Shown: positions 8,293 through 17,170, counted from the first letter of the stretch. The stretch is 21,981 bases of DNA from JAFASC01 sp034669525 (GCA_034669525.1 JAXDNH010000118.1:1-21981), one strand, 5' to 3'. Numbers and translations are program-made. The notes: a model not told the origin generated them from the sequence alone.

Positions 8293-8479
8293 GCTTTCCG
8301 AAAAGGGGCCGCGGCCTTAAGTGCCGTTGTAGCTGCAGTCCAAGTCTGGGAGGACGCCGGACCTATCTGAAGACGCGGAGTTAGCGTCGCTCGCCTTAAC
8401 GGCAGCAGGGTAGATGTCGGTCAGGGACGGATGCCGAAGAGCGGGGATGGCCGATAGGCCCACCCCGCTCTTTCTTTTT
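8293..8479 (+). ncRNA. candidate small RNA between proS and tgt
   Basis: No protein gene is convincing in the 367 bases between proS and tgt, yet the plus strand ends in a strong intrinsic terminator (8437-8479). The implied transcript is about 185 bases. Inside it are complementary segments TGCCGTT and AACGGCA about 70 bases apart, and a local hairpin of GACGC with GCGTC near 8371-8388. A GGGAGGA segment at about 8348-8354 has no start codon behind it. I do not recognise it as 6S, 4.5S, tmRNA or RNase P RNA. The 5' end is a guess from a weak promoter match. It would run antisense to the read-through direction of tgt into proS. Confidence 0.45.
8437..8479 (+). terminator. strong rho-independent terminator, plus-strand orientation
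   Basis: AAGAGCGGGG (8437-8446) pairs perfectly with CCCCGCTCTT (8463-8472). An inner GGCC/GGCC pair (8449-8452 with 8457-8460) extends the stem, and TTTCTTTTT follows at 8471-8479. On the minus strand no T-run follows the stem, so it does not serve tgt, whose stop is at 8483. Confidence 0.85.
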
Positions 8480-8482
8480 GAG

Positions 8483-9597
<1,115 letters not shown>

Positions 9598-9601
<4 letters not shown>

Positions 9602-10674
9602 CGCAGCAAAAGACACGCGTCGCCGTATGAATAGAAGCGATACTTTTGCGCGATGGCGTGGGCGTAAGCGCGTTTCATCAGATCAAGTCCGGCAAAGGCG
9701 GACACGAGCATGAACAAGGTCGAGCGCGGCAGATGAAAATTCGTGACGAGCGCATCGACGGCGCGAAATCGATAGCCGGGCTCGATGAAGATCGATGTCT
9801 CGCCCGAGAACGGATGCAGCGTGCCGTTTTCGTCAGCTGCGGATTCGAGCAGACGCAGCGCCGTCGTGCCGACAGCAGCGATGCGGCCGCCATTTGCTCG
9901 GGTCGCGTTCAGCGCATCGGCGGTTTGCGCCGACAGCGTTCCCCATTCCGCATGCATAGGGTGATCGCGCGTATCTTCGACCTTGACCGGCAGGAATGTG
10001 CCCGCGCCGACATGCAGCGTCAGAGAGTGCAGCGAGATGCCGCGTGCTTCGACCTCGGCCATCAGTTCCGGCGTGAAATGCAATCCTGCAGTTGGCGCCG
10101 CAACCGCGCCGGGATTTTTGGCAAACATGGTCTGATAATCGCGCTCGTCCCGCGCATCCGTTGGCCGGCGCGAGGCGATGTAGGGCGGCAGTGGCATCTG
10201 CCCGAGCGTCGCGATTGCCTCGTCGAGCACCGGCCCCGTCAGGTCGAAAGCGAGCGTGACCTCGCCGCCCTCGTCCTTGGCGAGCACCGTCGCATCGAGC
10301 GAGGCGAGCAGGCACGCCATGCTTTCGGACGTCTCGCCGAAGCGGATACGCTCGCCGACGGCGAGCCGCTTCGCCGGACGCGCGAACGTGCGCCATGTAT
10401 TGTCGTTCTCGCGTGCGTGCAGCGTGACCTCGATTTGCGCAACCGCGTCACCGCGCACGCGAATCCCTTCAAGTTGCGCCGGAATGACCCGCGTGTCGTT
10501 GACGACAAGCGCGTCGTCCCGCCGCAGCAGGTCGGGCAAATCGCGGATCGAGCGATCTACAAAGCTATTTGCCTTGCCATCGATAACAAGCAGCCGCGCC
10601 GCGTCGCGAGGCACGATCGGTCGGAACGCGATGCGTTCTTCCGGCAGCTCGAAGTCGAAGAGGTCGACACGCAT
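9598..10674 (-). CDS. queA: S-adenosylmethionine:tRNA ribosyltransferase-isomerase
   Basis: The product is 358 residues, of normal length. QueA transfers and isomerises the ribosyl group of SAM onto preQ1-modified tRNA to give epoxyqueuosine. Family sequences visible are the start MRVDLFDFELPEERIA, LVVNDTRVIPA (56-66), PTAGLHFT (194-201), HVGAGTFLPV (221-230) and a C-terminal LVTNFHLPRSTL segment. It is followed by tgt with a one-codon ATGA overlap, placing two steps of the queuosine pathway in one translationally coupled pair. Upstream lies a 109-base gap carrying a palindromic repeat and then ppiB. The start has no strong ribosome binding site, but the N-terminus fits the family exactly. 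Confidence 0.95.
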
Positions 10675-10688
10675 CAGCTAGGTGCGCG

Positions 10689-10779
10689 CGTCATTGCGAG
10701 GAAGCGTCAGCGACGAAGCAATCCATGCAGTATCGAGATTCTCTGGATCGCCACGTCGCTGACGCTCCTCGCGATGACG
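10689..10779. repeat. palindromic intergenic repeat (REP-like, about 91 bp)
   Basis: The left arm CGTCATTGCGAGG with CGTCAGCGACG is mirrored by the right arm CGTCGCTGACG with CTCCTCGCGATGACG, flanking a non-palindromic core. The whole would fold into a long hairpin in DNA or RNA. The motif family is abundant between genes in Bradyrhizobium-like genomes (from memory). It sits between ppiB and queA, so it would appear in the operon transcript. Confidence 0.75.
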
Positions 10780-10783
10780 AAGC

Positions 10784-11239
10784 TCAACTCACCTTCGCGG
10801 AGACAATCTTATCGGGATCGCGCACCGGCTCGCCGCGCTTGATCTTGTCGACATTCTCCATGCCCGAAGTGACCTTACCCCAGGCCGTATATTGCTTGTC
10901 GAGAAACCGCGCGTCGCCGAAGCAGATGAAGAACTGCGAATTCGCTGAATCCGGGCTCTGCGCGCGCGCCATTGAAACGGTGCCGCGCACATGCGGCTCG
11001 GAATTGAATTCCTGCTTAAGGTTCGGGTATTTCGAGCCGCCGGTGCCGGTGCCGTGCGGGCACCCCGTCTGCGCCATGAAGCCTTCGATGACGCGGTGGA
11101 AGACGACACCGTCGTAAAAGCCCTCGCCGACGAGCTTCTTGATGTGCTCGACATGTTTCGGGGCGAGGTCGGGACGCATTTCGATGACGACCGGCCCCTT
11201 GGTCGTCTCGAGGGTCAATGTGTTTCCAGTATCGGGCAT
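10784..11239 (-). CDS. ppiB: cytoplasmic cyclophilin-type peptidyl-prolyl isomerase
   Basis: The product is 151 residues and lacks a signal peptide, so it is cytoplasmic. It catalyses cis-trans isomerisation of X-Pro bonds. Cyclophilin core motifs are FHRVIEGFMAQTG (47-59, catalytic Arg49), GTVSMAR (87-92) and NSQFFICF (100-107). Trp120 is present at the position that makes human cyclophilin A cyclosporin-sensitive. It is the second of two tandem cyclophilin genes; the partner upstream encodes an exported version. The 201-base gap between them carries two inverted repeats, so ppiB could have its own promoter, though I could not pick one out. Confidence 0.92.
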   Translation of the reverse strand: MPDTGNTLTLETTKGPVVIEMRPDLAPKHVEHIKKLVGEGFYDGVVFHRVIEGFMAQTGCPHGTGTGGSKYPNLKQEFNSEPHVRGTVSMARAQSPDSANSQFFICFGDARFLDKQYTAWGKVTSGMENVDKIKRGEPVRDPDKIVSAKVS

Positions 11240-11293
11240 GAAGGTGTGAACTCCGAGAGATCATCGAAATAAGCGCAGGCGTCGATGCAGGCG

Positions 11294-11353
11294 CCCCTTC
11301 TCCCCTCGCAGGAGAAGGTGGGCTTCGCGTCAGCGAAGCTCGGATGAGGGGTG
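11294..11353 (+). repeat. intergenic palindromic repeat, copy 1
   Basis: The order is hairpin CCTTCTCC..GGAGAAGG, then GTGGGC, then a second hairpin GCTTCGCG..CGAAGC, then CGGATGAGGGGTG. This matches a dispersed intergenic repeat type known in Rhizobiales. It faces copy 2 at 11360-11415. Confidence 0.7.
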
Positions 11354-11359
11354 CATTTG

Positions 11360-11415
11360 CCTCACCCCCATCCGTCATTGCTTCGCAATGACACCTTCCC
11401 CCGTCAAGGGGGAAG
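11360..11415 (-). repeat. intergenic palindromic repeat, copy 2 (inverted)
   Basis: Read on the minus strand it has the same architecture as copy 1: hairpin CTTCCCCC..GGGGGAAG, GTGTC, hairpin ATTGCGAAGCAAT, then CGGATGGGGGTGAG. The two copies are head to head with about six bases between them, so the pair forms one larger imperfect palindrome. Confidence 0.68.
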
Positions 11416-11440
11416 TATGCGCGGCATCTTTGGCGCTAAG

Positions 11441-12010
11441 CTACGCCGCGTCGGAGGCGAGCCGCATCTTCACGATCTTGTCGGGGTTGGTCACCGAGCC
11501 GTTGTCGTTCTTCGAGCCCTTCTTGATCTTGTCGACGACATCCATGCCGGAAGTGACCTCGCCGATGACCGTATACTTGCCGTTAAGGAACGGGGAATCG
11601 TCGAAGCAGATAAAGAACTGGGAATTCGCCGAATCCGGCTCCGACGAGCGCGCCATTCCAACCGTGCCGCGCTTGAAGGGCGTGTTCGAGAACTCGGCTT
11701 TGATATTCGGCAGGTCGGACTTGCCGCCGCCCGTCCCAGTCGGATCGCCGGTCTGCGCCATGAACCCGTCGATCACGCGATGAAAAACGATCCCATCGTA
11801 GAAGTGGCGTTTCACCAGCGCCTTGATCTGAGCAACGTGTTTCGGCGCTAGATCGGGTCGCAGCCGAATGGTGATCCGGCCGTCCTTCGTATCGAGAAAC
11901 ACGGTGTTCTGCGGGTCCGAGCCTTGAGCGGCGGCAGGCCGGGTTGCGGCAATCGCGGCGGCCACAGCCGGCAAGCTCAACAGAAATCGACGGCGATCTT
12001 CATTGTCCAT
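11441..12010 (-). CDS. ppiA: exported cyclophilin-type peptidyl-prolyl isomerase
   Basis: The product is 189 residues. Residues 1-29 form a signal sequence with a twin-arginine-like start (RRRFLL at 6-11), an Ala-rich hydrophobic core and an AAAQ cleavage region, so the enzyme should be periplasmic, possibly through Tat. Cyclophilin motifs are FHRVIDGFMAQTG (76-88), GTVGMAR and NSQFFICF. Unlike the downstream ppiB, the tryptophan position reads Val (KYTVIGE), as expected for a cyclosporin-insensitive form. It follows coaD after 22 bases and should be cotranscribed with it. Whether the arginines are used by Tat or are only basic N-region residues cannot be decided from sequence alone. Confidence 0.9.
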   Translation of the reverse strand: MDNEDRRRFLLSLPAVAAAIAATRPAAAQGSDPQNTVFLDTKDGRITIRLRPDLAPKHVAQIKALVKRHFYDGIVFHRVIDGFMAQTGDPTGTGGGKSDLPNIKAEFSNTPFKRGTVGMARSSEPDSANSQFFICFDDSPFLNGKYTVIGEVTSGMDVVDKIKKGSKNDNGSVTNPDKIVKMRLASDAA

Positions 12011-12032
12011 TCAGCACCTTGCGCCTCAGAGC

Positions 12033-12548
12033 TCATCCGGTTCGGGAGCGAGCTCCGGTCCTTCCCTTCAAGGCCTCGGCCACTTCTTTCGGCACGAAGC
12101 TCGTTACGTCGCCCCCGAGAGAGGCGATCTGGCGAACTAATGTCGCAGTGATGTGACGAACCGAGGGCGAGGACATGAGAAAGATCGTGCGAATTTCGGG
12201 CGCCATGGTCGCGTTCATGCCGGCCATCTGCGCTTCATAATCGAGGTCGGTGCCGTCGCGAAGGCCGCGTAGCAGAAAGGCCGCGCCATGCTCCCGCGCC
12301 GCCGCAACGGCTAGTCCAGAGAAGGTGACCACCTCGAGCGTGCAGTGCTCGGCTGCGAGCAGCCCCTTGCATGAGGCCCGAATAAGGCCTGCCCGCTCTT
12401 CCGGAGAGAACATCGGCATCTTGCCGGGATGGACCCCGATTGCCACGACGATCCGGTCAAAGATGGCGGCGGCATTGCGCAGCACATCGACATGGCCGTT
12501 GGTCAGCGGATCGAATGAGCCGGTGTAGAGGGCGGCGCGTTCAGTCAT
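12033..12548 (-). CDS. coaD: phosphopantetheine adenylyltransferase
   Basis: The product is 171 residues, close to the family norm. CoaD transfers AMP from ATP to 4'-phosphopantetheine to give dephospho-CoA, the penultimate step of CoA synthesis. Motifs are TGSFDPLTNGH (9-19, the nucleotidyltransferase HxGH-like site), LLRGLRDGTDLDYE (92-105) and ITATLVR (133-139), the ISSTxxR equivalent. The last dozen residues are a loose basic tail. The gene heads the minus-strand unit that continues through ppiA, ppiB, queA and tgt. No good ribosome binding site precedes the ATG, but the start is fixed by family alignment. Confidence 0.95.
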   Translation of the reverse strand: MTERAALYTGSFDPLTNGHVDVLRNAAAIFDRIVVAIGVHPGKMPMFSPEERAGLIRASCKGLLAAEHCTLEVVTFSGLAVAAAREHGAAFLLRGLRDGTDLDYEAQMAGMNATMAPEIRTIFLMSSPSVRHITATLVRQIASLGGDVTSFVPKEVAEALKGRTGARSRTG

Positions 12549-12690
12549 GTAGAATGCTTAGCTTCCATGGCGATAGCCGGCAATCTCTCGCTCACCATCC
12601 GCGGCGATCGCGGCAATGCTGCAGCCGATCTTCACACCTTCGCAACCTCATGGCTCGAAATTGCGAGTTTGAACTGCGGGAGATCTTGCA

Positions 12691-13164
12691 GTGTCCGTCA
12701 GAGCCATGCGCGAGGAGGTCGGCACCGCGAGCATCCCGAATGCTCCGGGCTGGAGCCGCATCGTCTTCATCGCCGCCGTCTGCGCGCTTGGGGGCATCGG
12801 CTTTCTCGCCGCGACCATCCTCATGAACGGCCGCGCATTGTCCTTCTCTCAACGATCGACAATGGGCCAGGTGATCGAGACGCCGGCATCTGGCACGGTG
12901 CCGGACTCCCTCACGCAGGCGCCCGCCAAGCCAAAGCCGGCAGTGAACGATCGGTTCCAGCCGGTCGACTTCGTGCCGCGGGCCGAGATCAACAAGGCGG
13001 CGCTCGCCCGCTGCCGCTCGCATGTGGAGGCCGCGCGCCCATTTGAATCGCTTTCTCTCAAGCGGATCACCGAAATGCGCGAAGCGAAGAAGACCGGCAA
13101 CGATCCCGAAGCGATCTGCCTCGATTATTTCGCAGCGGAAGCCAAACAGGCAGCGGGGCGCTAG
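12691..13164 (+). CDS. hypothetical single-pass membrane protein
   Basis: The product is 157 residues. Residues about 23-45 are hydrophobic (one membrane helix); a Ser/Pro/Ala-rich linker follows, then a charged C-terminal domain with two cysteines (ARCRSH and EAICLDY) that could form a disulfide. The GTG at 12691 is preceded by GGGAG eight bases upstream; an ATG at 12706 has no such site. The gene is divergent from coaD and convergent with gyrA, and its stop overlaps the gyrA stop by two bases. I recognise no family. An alternative frame starting at 12567 looks like a shadow. Confidence 0.65.
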   Translation: MSVRAMREEVGTASIPNAPGWSRIVFIAAVCALGGIGFLAATILMNGRALSFSQRSTMGQVIETPASGTVPDSLTQAPAKPKPAVNDRFQPVDFVPRAEINKAALARCRSHVEAARPFESLSLKRITEMREAKKTGNDPEAICLDYFAAEAKQAAGR

Positions 13165-15950
13165 GCCTCGCCTTCCCCGCCCTCCGCTTCGGAGCCTTCC
13201 TCTTCGCCGATCCGCTCGACTGAGACGACGCGCTCGCCATCGGTCGTGTTGAACACGATGACGCCCTGGGTCTTGCGGCCGGCGATGCGGATGCCGTCGA
13301 CGGGAACACGGATCAGCTGACCGCCGTCGGTGACCAGCATCAGCTGATCGTTGTGTTCGACAGGAAGCGATGCGACGAGCAGCCCGATCCGCGGCCTGAT
13401 CGTGCCGAGCCGATCGCGGCTATTGGCGGCATTGTCCATCGCTACGATGCCTTTGCCGCCGCGGCCGGTGATCCGGTACTCGTAGGACGAGGTGCGTTTG
13501 CCGAAGCCCCGCTCGGACACGGTAAGCACGAACTGCTCGGCCTCCGACATTTCGACGTAGCGCTGCTCGCCGAGTTCGATCGCGCCCGCGGCTTCTTCGA
13601 GATCGGCCTGATCCTCGATTTCCGCCTCCAGCGCAGCTTCCGCCGCTTCGTTCGTGAGGCCGCGCCGTACCGCGAGCGCGCGTTTCAGATACGCGGCGCG
13701 CTCATCCGGCGTCGCCTCCACGTGCCGCAGGATCGATACGGAGATCACCTTGTCGCCAGTTTCCAACGAAATGCCGCGCACGCCCATCGACGTGCGTCCC
13801 TGGAAAACCCGCACGTCCGTCACCGGGAAGCGGATGCACATACCGCCGGCGCTGGTCAGCAACACATCGTCGTTTTCCGAGCATATCTGCACATCGACGA
13901 TTGCTTCGCCTTCGTCAAGCCGCATCGCAATGATGCCGGAGCGGCGCACGTCGCTGAAGTCCGAGAGCTTGTTGCGACGTACCGTACCGCGCGTCGTCGC
14001 GAACATGACGTCCAGGGTCTCCCACTGCGCCTCGTCTTCCGGCAATGGCATGATCGTGGTGATGCGCTCGCCTTCACTCAAGGGAAGGATGTTGTGCAGG
14101 AACTTGCCGCGCGCTTGCGGCGCCGAGAGCGGCAGCCGCCAGACCTTTTCCTTGTAGACCTGGCCCTTAGATGAGAAGAACAGAACCGGCGTGTGCGTCG
14201 AGGCAACAAAGAGGCGCGAGACGAAATCCTCTTCCTTCGTCTGCATGCCGGAGCGGCCTTTGCCGCCGCGCCGCTGCGCGCGATAGGCGGAGAGCGGCAC
14301 ACGCTTGATGTAACCTTCGTGGCTCACGGTGACGACCATGTCCTCGCGCTGGATGAGATCCTCGTCTTCGACCTCATCTTCCAGATCGAGAATGACCGTA
14401 CGCCGCGGCGTCGCATGTGCGGCTTTGACCGCGAGCATCTCGTCCTTGATGATGCCGAAGAGCCGACCACGCGAGCGCAGGATGTCAAGGTAATCCGCGA
14501 TTTCCGCGGCGAGTTTGTTGAGCGCTTCGGCGATTTCATCGCGGCCGAGGGCGGTCAGGCGTTGCAGACGCAGATCGAGGATCGCGCGCGCCTGCGTCTC
14601 GGAGAGGCGGATTTCGCCGTTCTGGTCGAGCGCGTGGCGCGGATCCGCGATCAGTGCGATCAGCGGCGCCATGTCGCGCGCCGGCCACGAGCGCTCCATC
14701 AGCGCGTGCCGCGCCGCCGCCGCATCGGGAGAGGTGCGGATCAGCCGGATCACCTCGTCGATGTTGGCAACGGCGATCGCGAGACCGACCTGCACATGCG
14801 CGCTGTCACGCGCCTTGTTCAACCGGAATTTCGTCCGCCGTGTCACGACCTCTTCGCGGAAGTCGATGAAGGCGCGTAAAATGTCCTTGAGCGTCAGAAC
14901 TTCGGGCCGGCCGCCGTTCAGCGCGATCATGTTGGCGCCGAAGCTCGATTGCAGCGCGGTGTAGCGCCACAACTGATTCAGAACGACGTCCGCCACTGCG
15001 TCGCGCCGCAATTCGAAGACGACGCGGATGCCCTCGCGATTGGATTCATCGCGAAGATCGGAGACGCCCTCGATCTTCTTCTCGCGGATCAATTCCGCGA
15101 TGCGCTCGACCATATGCGCCTTGTTCACCTGAAACGGAATCTCTGACACGATCAGCGCTTCGCGATCCTTGCGGATCTGCTCGACCTCGATTTTCGAGCG
15201 CATGATGATCGAGCCCCGCCCGAGCGCATAAGCCGAGCGGATGCCGCCGCGCCCGAGGATCGCCCCGCCTGTCGGAAAATCCGGTCCGGGCACGATCTCC
15301 ATCAGTTCCGCGATCGTCATGTCGGGGCGATCGATCATCGCAATCGCCGCGTCGATCACCTCGCCGAGATTATGCGGCGGGATGTTTGTCGCCATGCCGA
15401 CCGCGATGCCGCCGCCGCCATTGACGAGCAGATTCGGAAACCGCGCCGGCAGAACTGAAGGCTCGGTGAACTCAGCCGAATAGTTCGTGGTGAAATCGAC
15501 CGTGCCCTCGTCGAGATCATCGAGCAGCGCCAAGGCCGCCTTGTCGAGCCGCGACTCCGTGTAGCGGTCGGCCGCCGGCGGATCGCCGTCGAGCGAGCCG
15601 AAATTGCCCTGCCCGTCAATCAGCGGCAGTCGCATCGAGAAGGGCTGCGCCATGCGCACTAGCGCGTCGTAAATGGCGAGATTGCCGTGCGGATGGTATT
15701 TGCCCATCGTGTCGCCGACGATGCGCGCTGACTTCTTGTAGGGCTTATCCGGCGTAAAACCGTTCTCGTACATCGTGTAGAGGATGCGCCGGTGCACCGG
15801 CTTTAAGCCGTCGCGCACGTCGGGCAGCGCACGGCTCACGATCACGCTCATCGCGTAATCGAGATAGCTGCGCTTCATCTCATCGGTGATGGAAACGGGG
15901 CGTATGTCGGAGCCGGGTTCGCCCGGTCCTTTGTCGTTGATATCAGCCAA
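13161..15950 (-). CDS. gyrA: DNA gyrase subunit A
   Basis: The product is 929 residues from a TTG start; no ATG or GTG fits the family N-terminus, and further upstream sequence is not GyrA-like. It cleaves and religates DNA in the supercoiling A2B2 complex. Catalytic Arg129-Tyr130 lies in ADRYTESRL. The GyrA box QRRGGKG (559-565) identifies gyrase rather than topoisomerase IV. The C-terminal domain carries the long acidic insertion usual in alphaproteobacteria and ends in an acidic tail. In the quinolone-binding helix the sequence is HPHGNLAIYD: Asn90 and Leu91 replace the common Asp82 and Ser83 (E. coli numbering), while Asp95 is retained. The segment NYSAEFTEP also departs from the usual NYDGSEREP form. 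Confidence 0.96.
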   Translation of the reverse strand: MADINDKGPGEPGSDIRPVSITDEMKRSYLDYAMSVIVSRALPDVRDGLKPVHRRILYTMYENGFTPDKPYKKSARIVGDTMGKYHPHGNLAIYDALVRMAQPFSMRLPLIDGQGNFGSLDGDPPAADRYTESRLDKAALALLDDLDEGTVDFTTNYSAEFTEPSVLPARFPNLLVNGGGGIAVGMATNIPPHNLGEVIDAAIAMIDRPDMTIAELMEIVPGPDFPTGGAILGRGGIRSAYALGRGSIIMRSKIEVEQIRKDREALIVSEIPFQVNKAHMVERIAELIREKKIEGVSDLRDESNREGIRVVFELRRDAVADVVLNQLWRYTALQSSFGANMIALNGGRPEVLTLKDILRAFIDFREEVVTRRTKFRLNKARDSAHVQVGLAIAVANIDEVIRLIRTSPDAAAARHALMERSWPARDMAPLIALIADPRHALDQNGEIRLSETQARAILDLRLQRLTALGRDEIAEALNKLAAEIADYLDILRSRGRLFGIIKDEMLAVKAAHATPRRTVILDLEDEVEDEDLIQREDMVVTVSHEGYIKRVPLSAYRAQRRGGKGRSGMQTKEEDFVSRLFVASTHTPVLFFSSKGQVYKEKVWRLPLSAPQARGKFLHNILPLSEGERITTIMPLPEDEAQWETLDVMFATTRGTVRRNKLSDFSDVRRSGIIAMRLDEGEAIVDVQICSENDDVLLTSAGGMCIRFPVTDVRVFQGRTSMGVRGISLETGDKVISVSILRHVEATPDERAAYLKRALAVRRGLTNEAAEAALEAEIEDQADLEEAAGAIELGEQRYVEMSEAEQFVLTVSERGFGKRTSSYEYRITGRGGKGIVAMDNAANSRDRLGTIRPRIGLLVASLPVEHNDQLMLVTDGGQLIRVPVDGIRIAGRKTQGVIVFNTTDGERVVSVERIGEEEGSEAEGGEGEA

Positions 15951-15986
15951 TTTTTGGGGGTCCTGCGCCGCTCTAGGGTCAGCTCC

Positions 15987-16015
15987 GATATAGGCGATTC
16001 CGCCGCTGAATGCCA
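15987..16015 (-). promoter_or_regulatory. candidate gyrA promoter
   Basis: On the minus strand TGGCAT (16010-16015) and TATATC (15987-15992) are 17 bases apart, about 40 bases before the TTG start. The -10 element is good and the -35 element poor, so this is tentative. Confidence 0.3.
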
Positions 16016-16137
16016 CCTTGTGAAGCCGCCCCAGAGGCCTCAAAACACAGCGGAATCCTTGCGGATGACACGATCCATGCGCACATGAGAGATGCGCGCG
16101 GCCAAGGCGCCTCAGCCCATCCAAATCACTGCTCCTA

Positions 16138-16950
16138 ATGATCCAAATTCTGCTCGCGACGAGCCTCTCCTTCCTCGTGCTGATTGCCATGCCAGTTGCG
16201 CTCAGCGCGGCGCGCTATTGGCAGACGGCGAACTCCGAATGGTGGGCGGCCGACCGCTCGAGTGCGGGCTTGTTGCCCCCTGCCCGCGCCGGCTCTGACT
16301 CCCTGGTCCGCGTCTATTCGGCGCGAACGGTGCGCTGGAAAGGCATTTTCGCCGTCCATACCTGGATCGTGCTGAAGCAAGGCGCCGGCTCGTATGAGCG
16401 CTACGATCTGACCGCCTGGGGCGATCCGCTCCGCGTCAACGGTTTCATCCCGGACGGGCGCTGGTTCGGACAGGCACCGAGTGTCATCTACGCAGCCGAC
16501 GGCGCCGCTGCCGACGCGCTCATTCCACGCATGCGGGCTGGGATCACCGATTACAAATACCGTCAGCACGGCGATTACACCGCCTGGCCGGGGCCGAACT
16601 CCAATACCTTCGTTGCGAGCGTTCTGGCAGCCGTCCCGGAGATCGGTGTGACGCTGCCGGCGAATGCGATCGGCAAGGATTTCCCCGTCGACGGCCGCTG
16701 GCTGTCGCCGACGCCTTCACGCACCGGTATCCGGCTGTCGCTCGGCGGCTATGCCGGGCTCACGATCGGCTGGGTGGAAGGCATCCAGGTAAACCTGCTC
16801 GGCGCGGTGATCGGTGTCGATCTGCGCCGGCCCGCGATCGAGTTGCCGGGCCTCGGGCGCTTGGGAATGGCCGCACAAACACACGCGGAAAAGCTGGAGG
16901 CCTCGGAGGGAATCGAACCCCCGTACAAGGATTTGCAGTCCTCTGCGTAG
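16138..16950 (+). CDS. DUF3750 family protein, frame running into antisense tRNA-Cys
   Basis: The product is 270 residues. The N-terminus (about 1-24) is a membrane anchor or signal helix; the rest matches my memory of DUF3750 proteins of alphaproteobacteria, with runs such as HTWIVLK, WPGPNSNTF and NAIGKDFP. The Asn-Ser-Asn segment and nearby His recall a papain/NlpC-like or transferase site, but no function is established. The family normally ends near the ELPGLGRLG segment. Here the frame continues about 30 codons and stops inside the tRNA-Cys gene on the other strand, so the last residues (GIEPPYKDLQSSA) are antisense tRNA. The gene is divergent from gyrA. Confidence 0.82.
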   Translation: MIQILLATSLSFLVLIAMPVALSAARYWQTANSEWWAADRSSAGLLPPARAGSDSLVRVYSARTVRWKGIFAVHTWIVLKQGAGSYERYDLTAWGDPLRVNGFIPDGRWFGQAPSVIYAADGAAADALIPRMRAGITDYKYRQHGDYTAWPGPNSNTFVASVLAAVPEIGVTLPANAIGKDFPVDGRWLSPTPSRTGIRLSLGGYAGLTIGWVEGIQVNLLGAVIGVDLRRPAIELPGLGRLGMAAQTHAEKLEASEGIEPPYKDLQSSA

Positions 16951-16968
16951 CCACTCCGCCACGAGGCC
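16895..16968 (-). tRNA. tRNA-Cys (GCA)
   Basis: It is 74 bases including an encoded CCA. The acceptor stem is GGCCTCG/CGAGGCC with discriminator U, as in other tRNA-Cys. The D stem is three base pairs (GCG/CGC), the anticodon loop is CTGCAAA with anticodon GCA, and the T arm is GGGGG-TTCGATT-CCCTC. Its first-read strand is opposite to the DUF3750 gene, whose 3' end it overlaps by 56 bases. Confidence 0.96.
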
Positions 16969-16981
16969 CCATTGGCGCGCC

Positions 16982-17010
16982 GATGTAGACGAATAGCACC
17001 CGGGGGTAAA
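16982..17010 (-). promoter_or_regulatory. promoter of tRNA-Cys
   Basis: On the minus strand TTTACC (17005-17010) and TACATC (16982-16987) are 17 bases apart, placing transcription start a few bases before the tRNA 5' end at 16968. Confidence 0.5.
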
Positions 17011-17051
17011 GCTCAGGTGTTTTCCGCGGCCTCGCAGCGCTCTCTTCCGCT

Positions 17052-17080
17052 TTGCAATCGCCGACCTCGCTTGATATAGG
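17052..17080 (+). promoter_or_regulatory. promoter of tRNA-Asn
   Basis: TTGCAA (17052-17057) and TATAGG (17075-17080) are 17 bases apart and end 14 bases before the tRNA-Asn 5' end. It is divergent from the tRNA-Cys promoter 42 bases away. Confidence 0.6.
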
Positions 17081-17094
17081 GACGCCCTCTCTGA

Positions 17095-17170
17095 TCCCCG
17101 ATAGCTCAGTTGGTAGAGCAAGCGACTGTTAATCGCTTTGTCGCAGGTTCGAGCCCTGCTCGGGGAGCCA
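17095..17170 (+). tRNA. tRNA-Asn (GTT)
   Basis: It is 76 bases including an encoded CCA. The acceptor stem is TCCCCGA/TCGGGGA with discriminator G, the D arm is GCTC-AGTTGGTA-GAGC, the anticodon GTT is at 17128-17130 and the T arm is GCAGG-TTCGAGC-CCTGC. Asn is one of the GUN tRNAs modified by the queA/tgt products in this window. Confidence 0.97.

Noticed and set aside
8293..8479. 6S RNA, 4.5S RNA or tmRNA in the proS-tgt gap
   Set aside because: The length would suit 6S, but I could not build the long rod with a central bubble, and neither the SRP core motif nor a tmRNA acceptor stem is present.
9646..10842. Plus-strand open frame opposite queA (398 codons)
   Set aside because: Antisense shadow with Arg-rich low-complexity sequence; queA on the other strand is certain.
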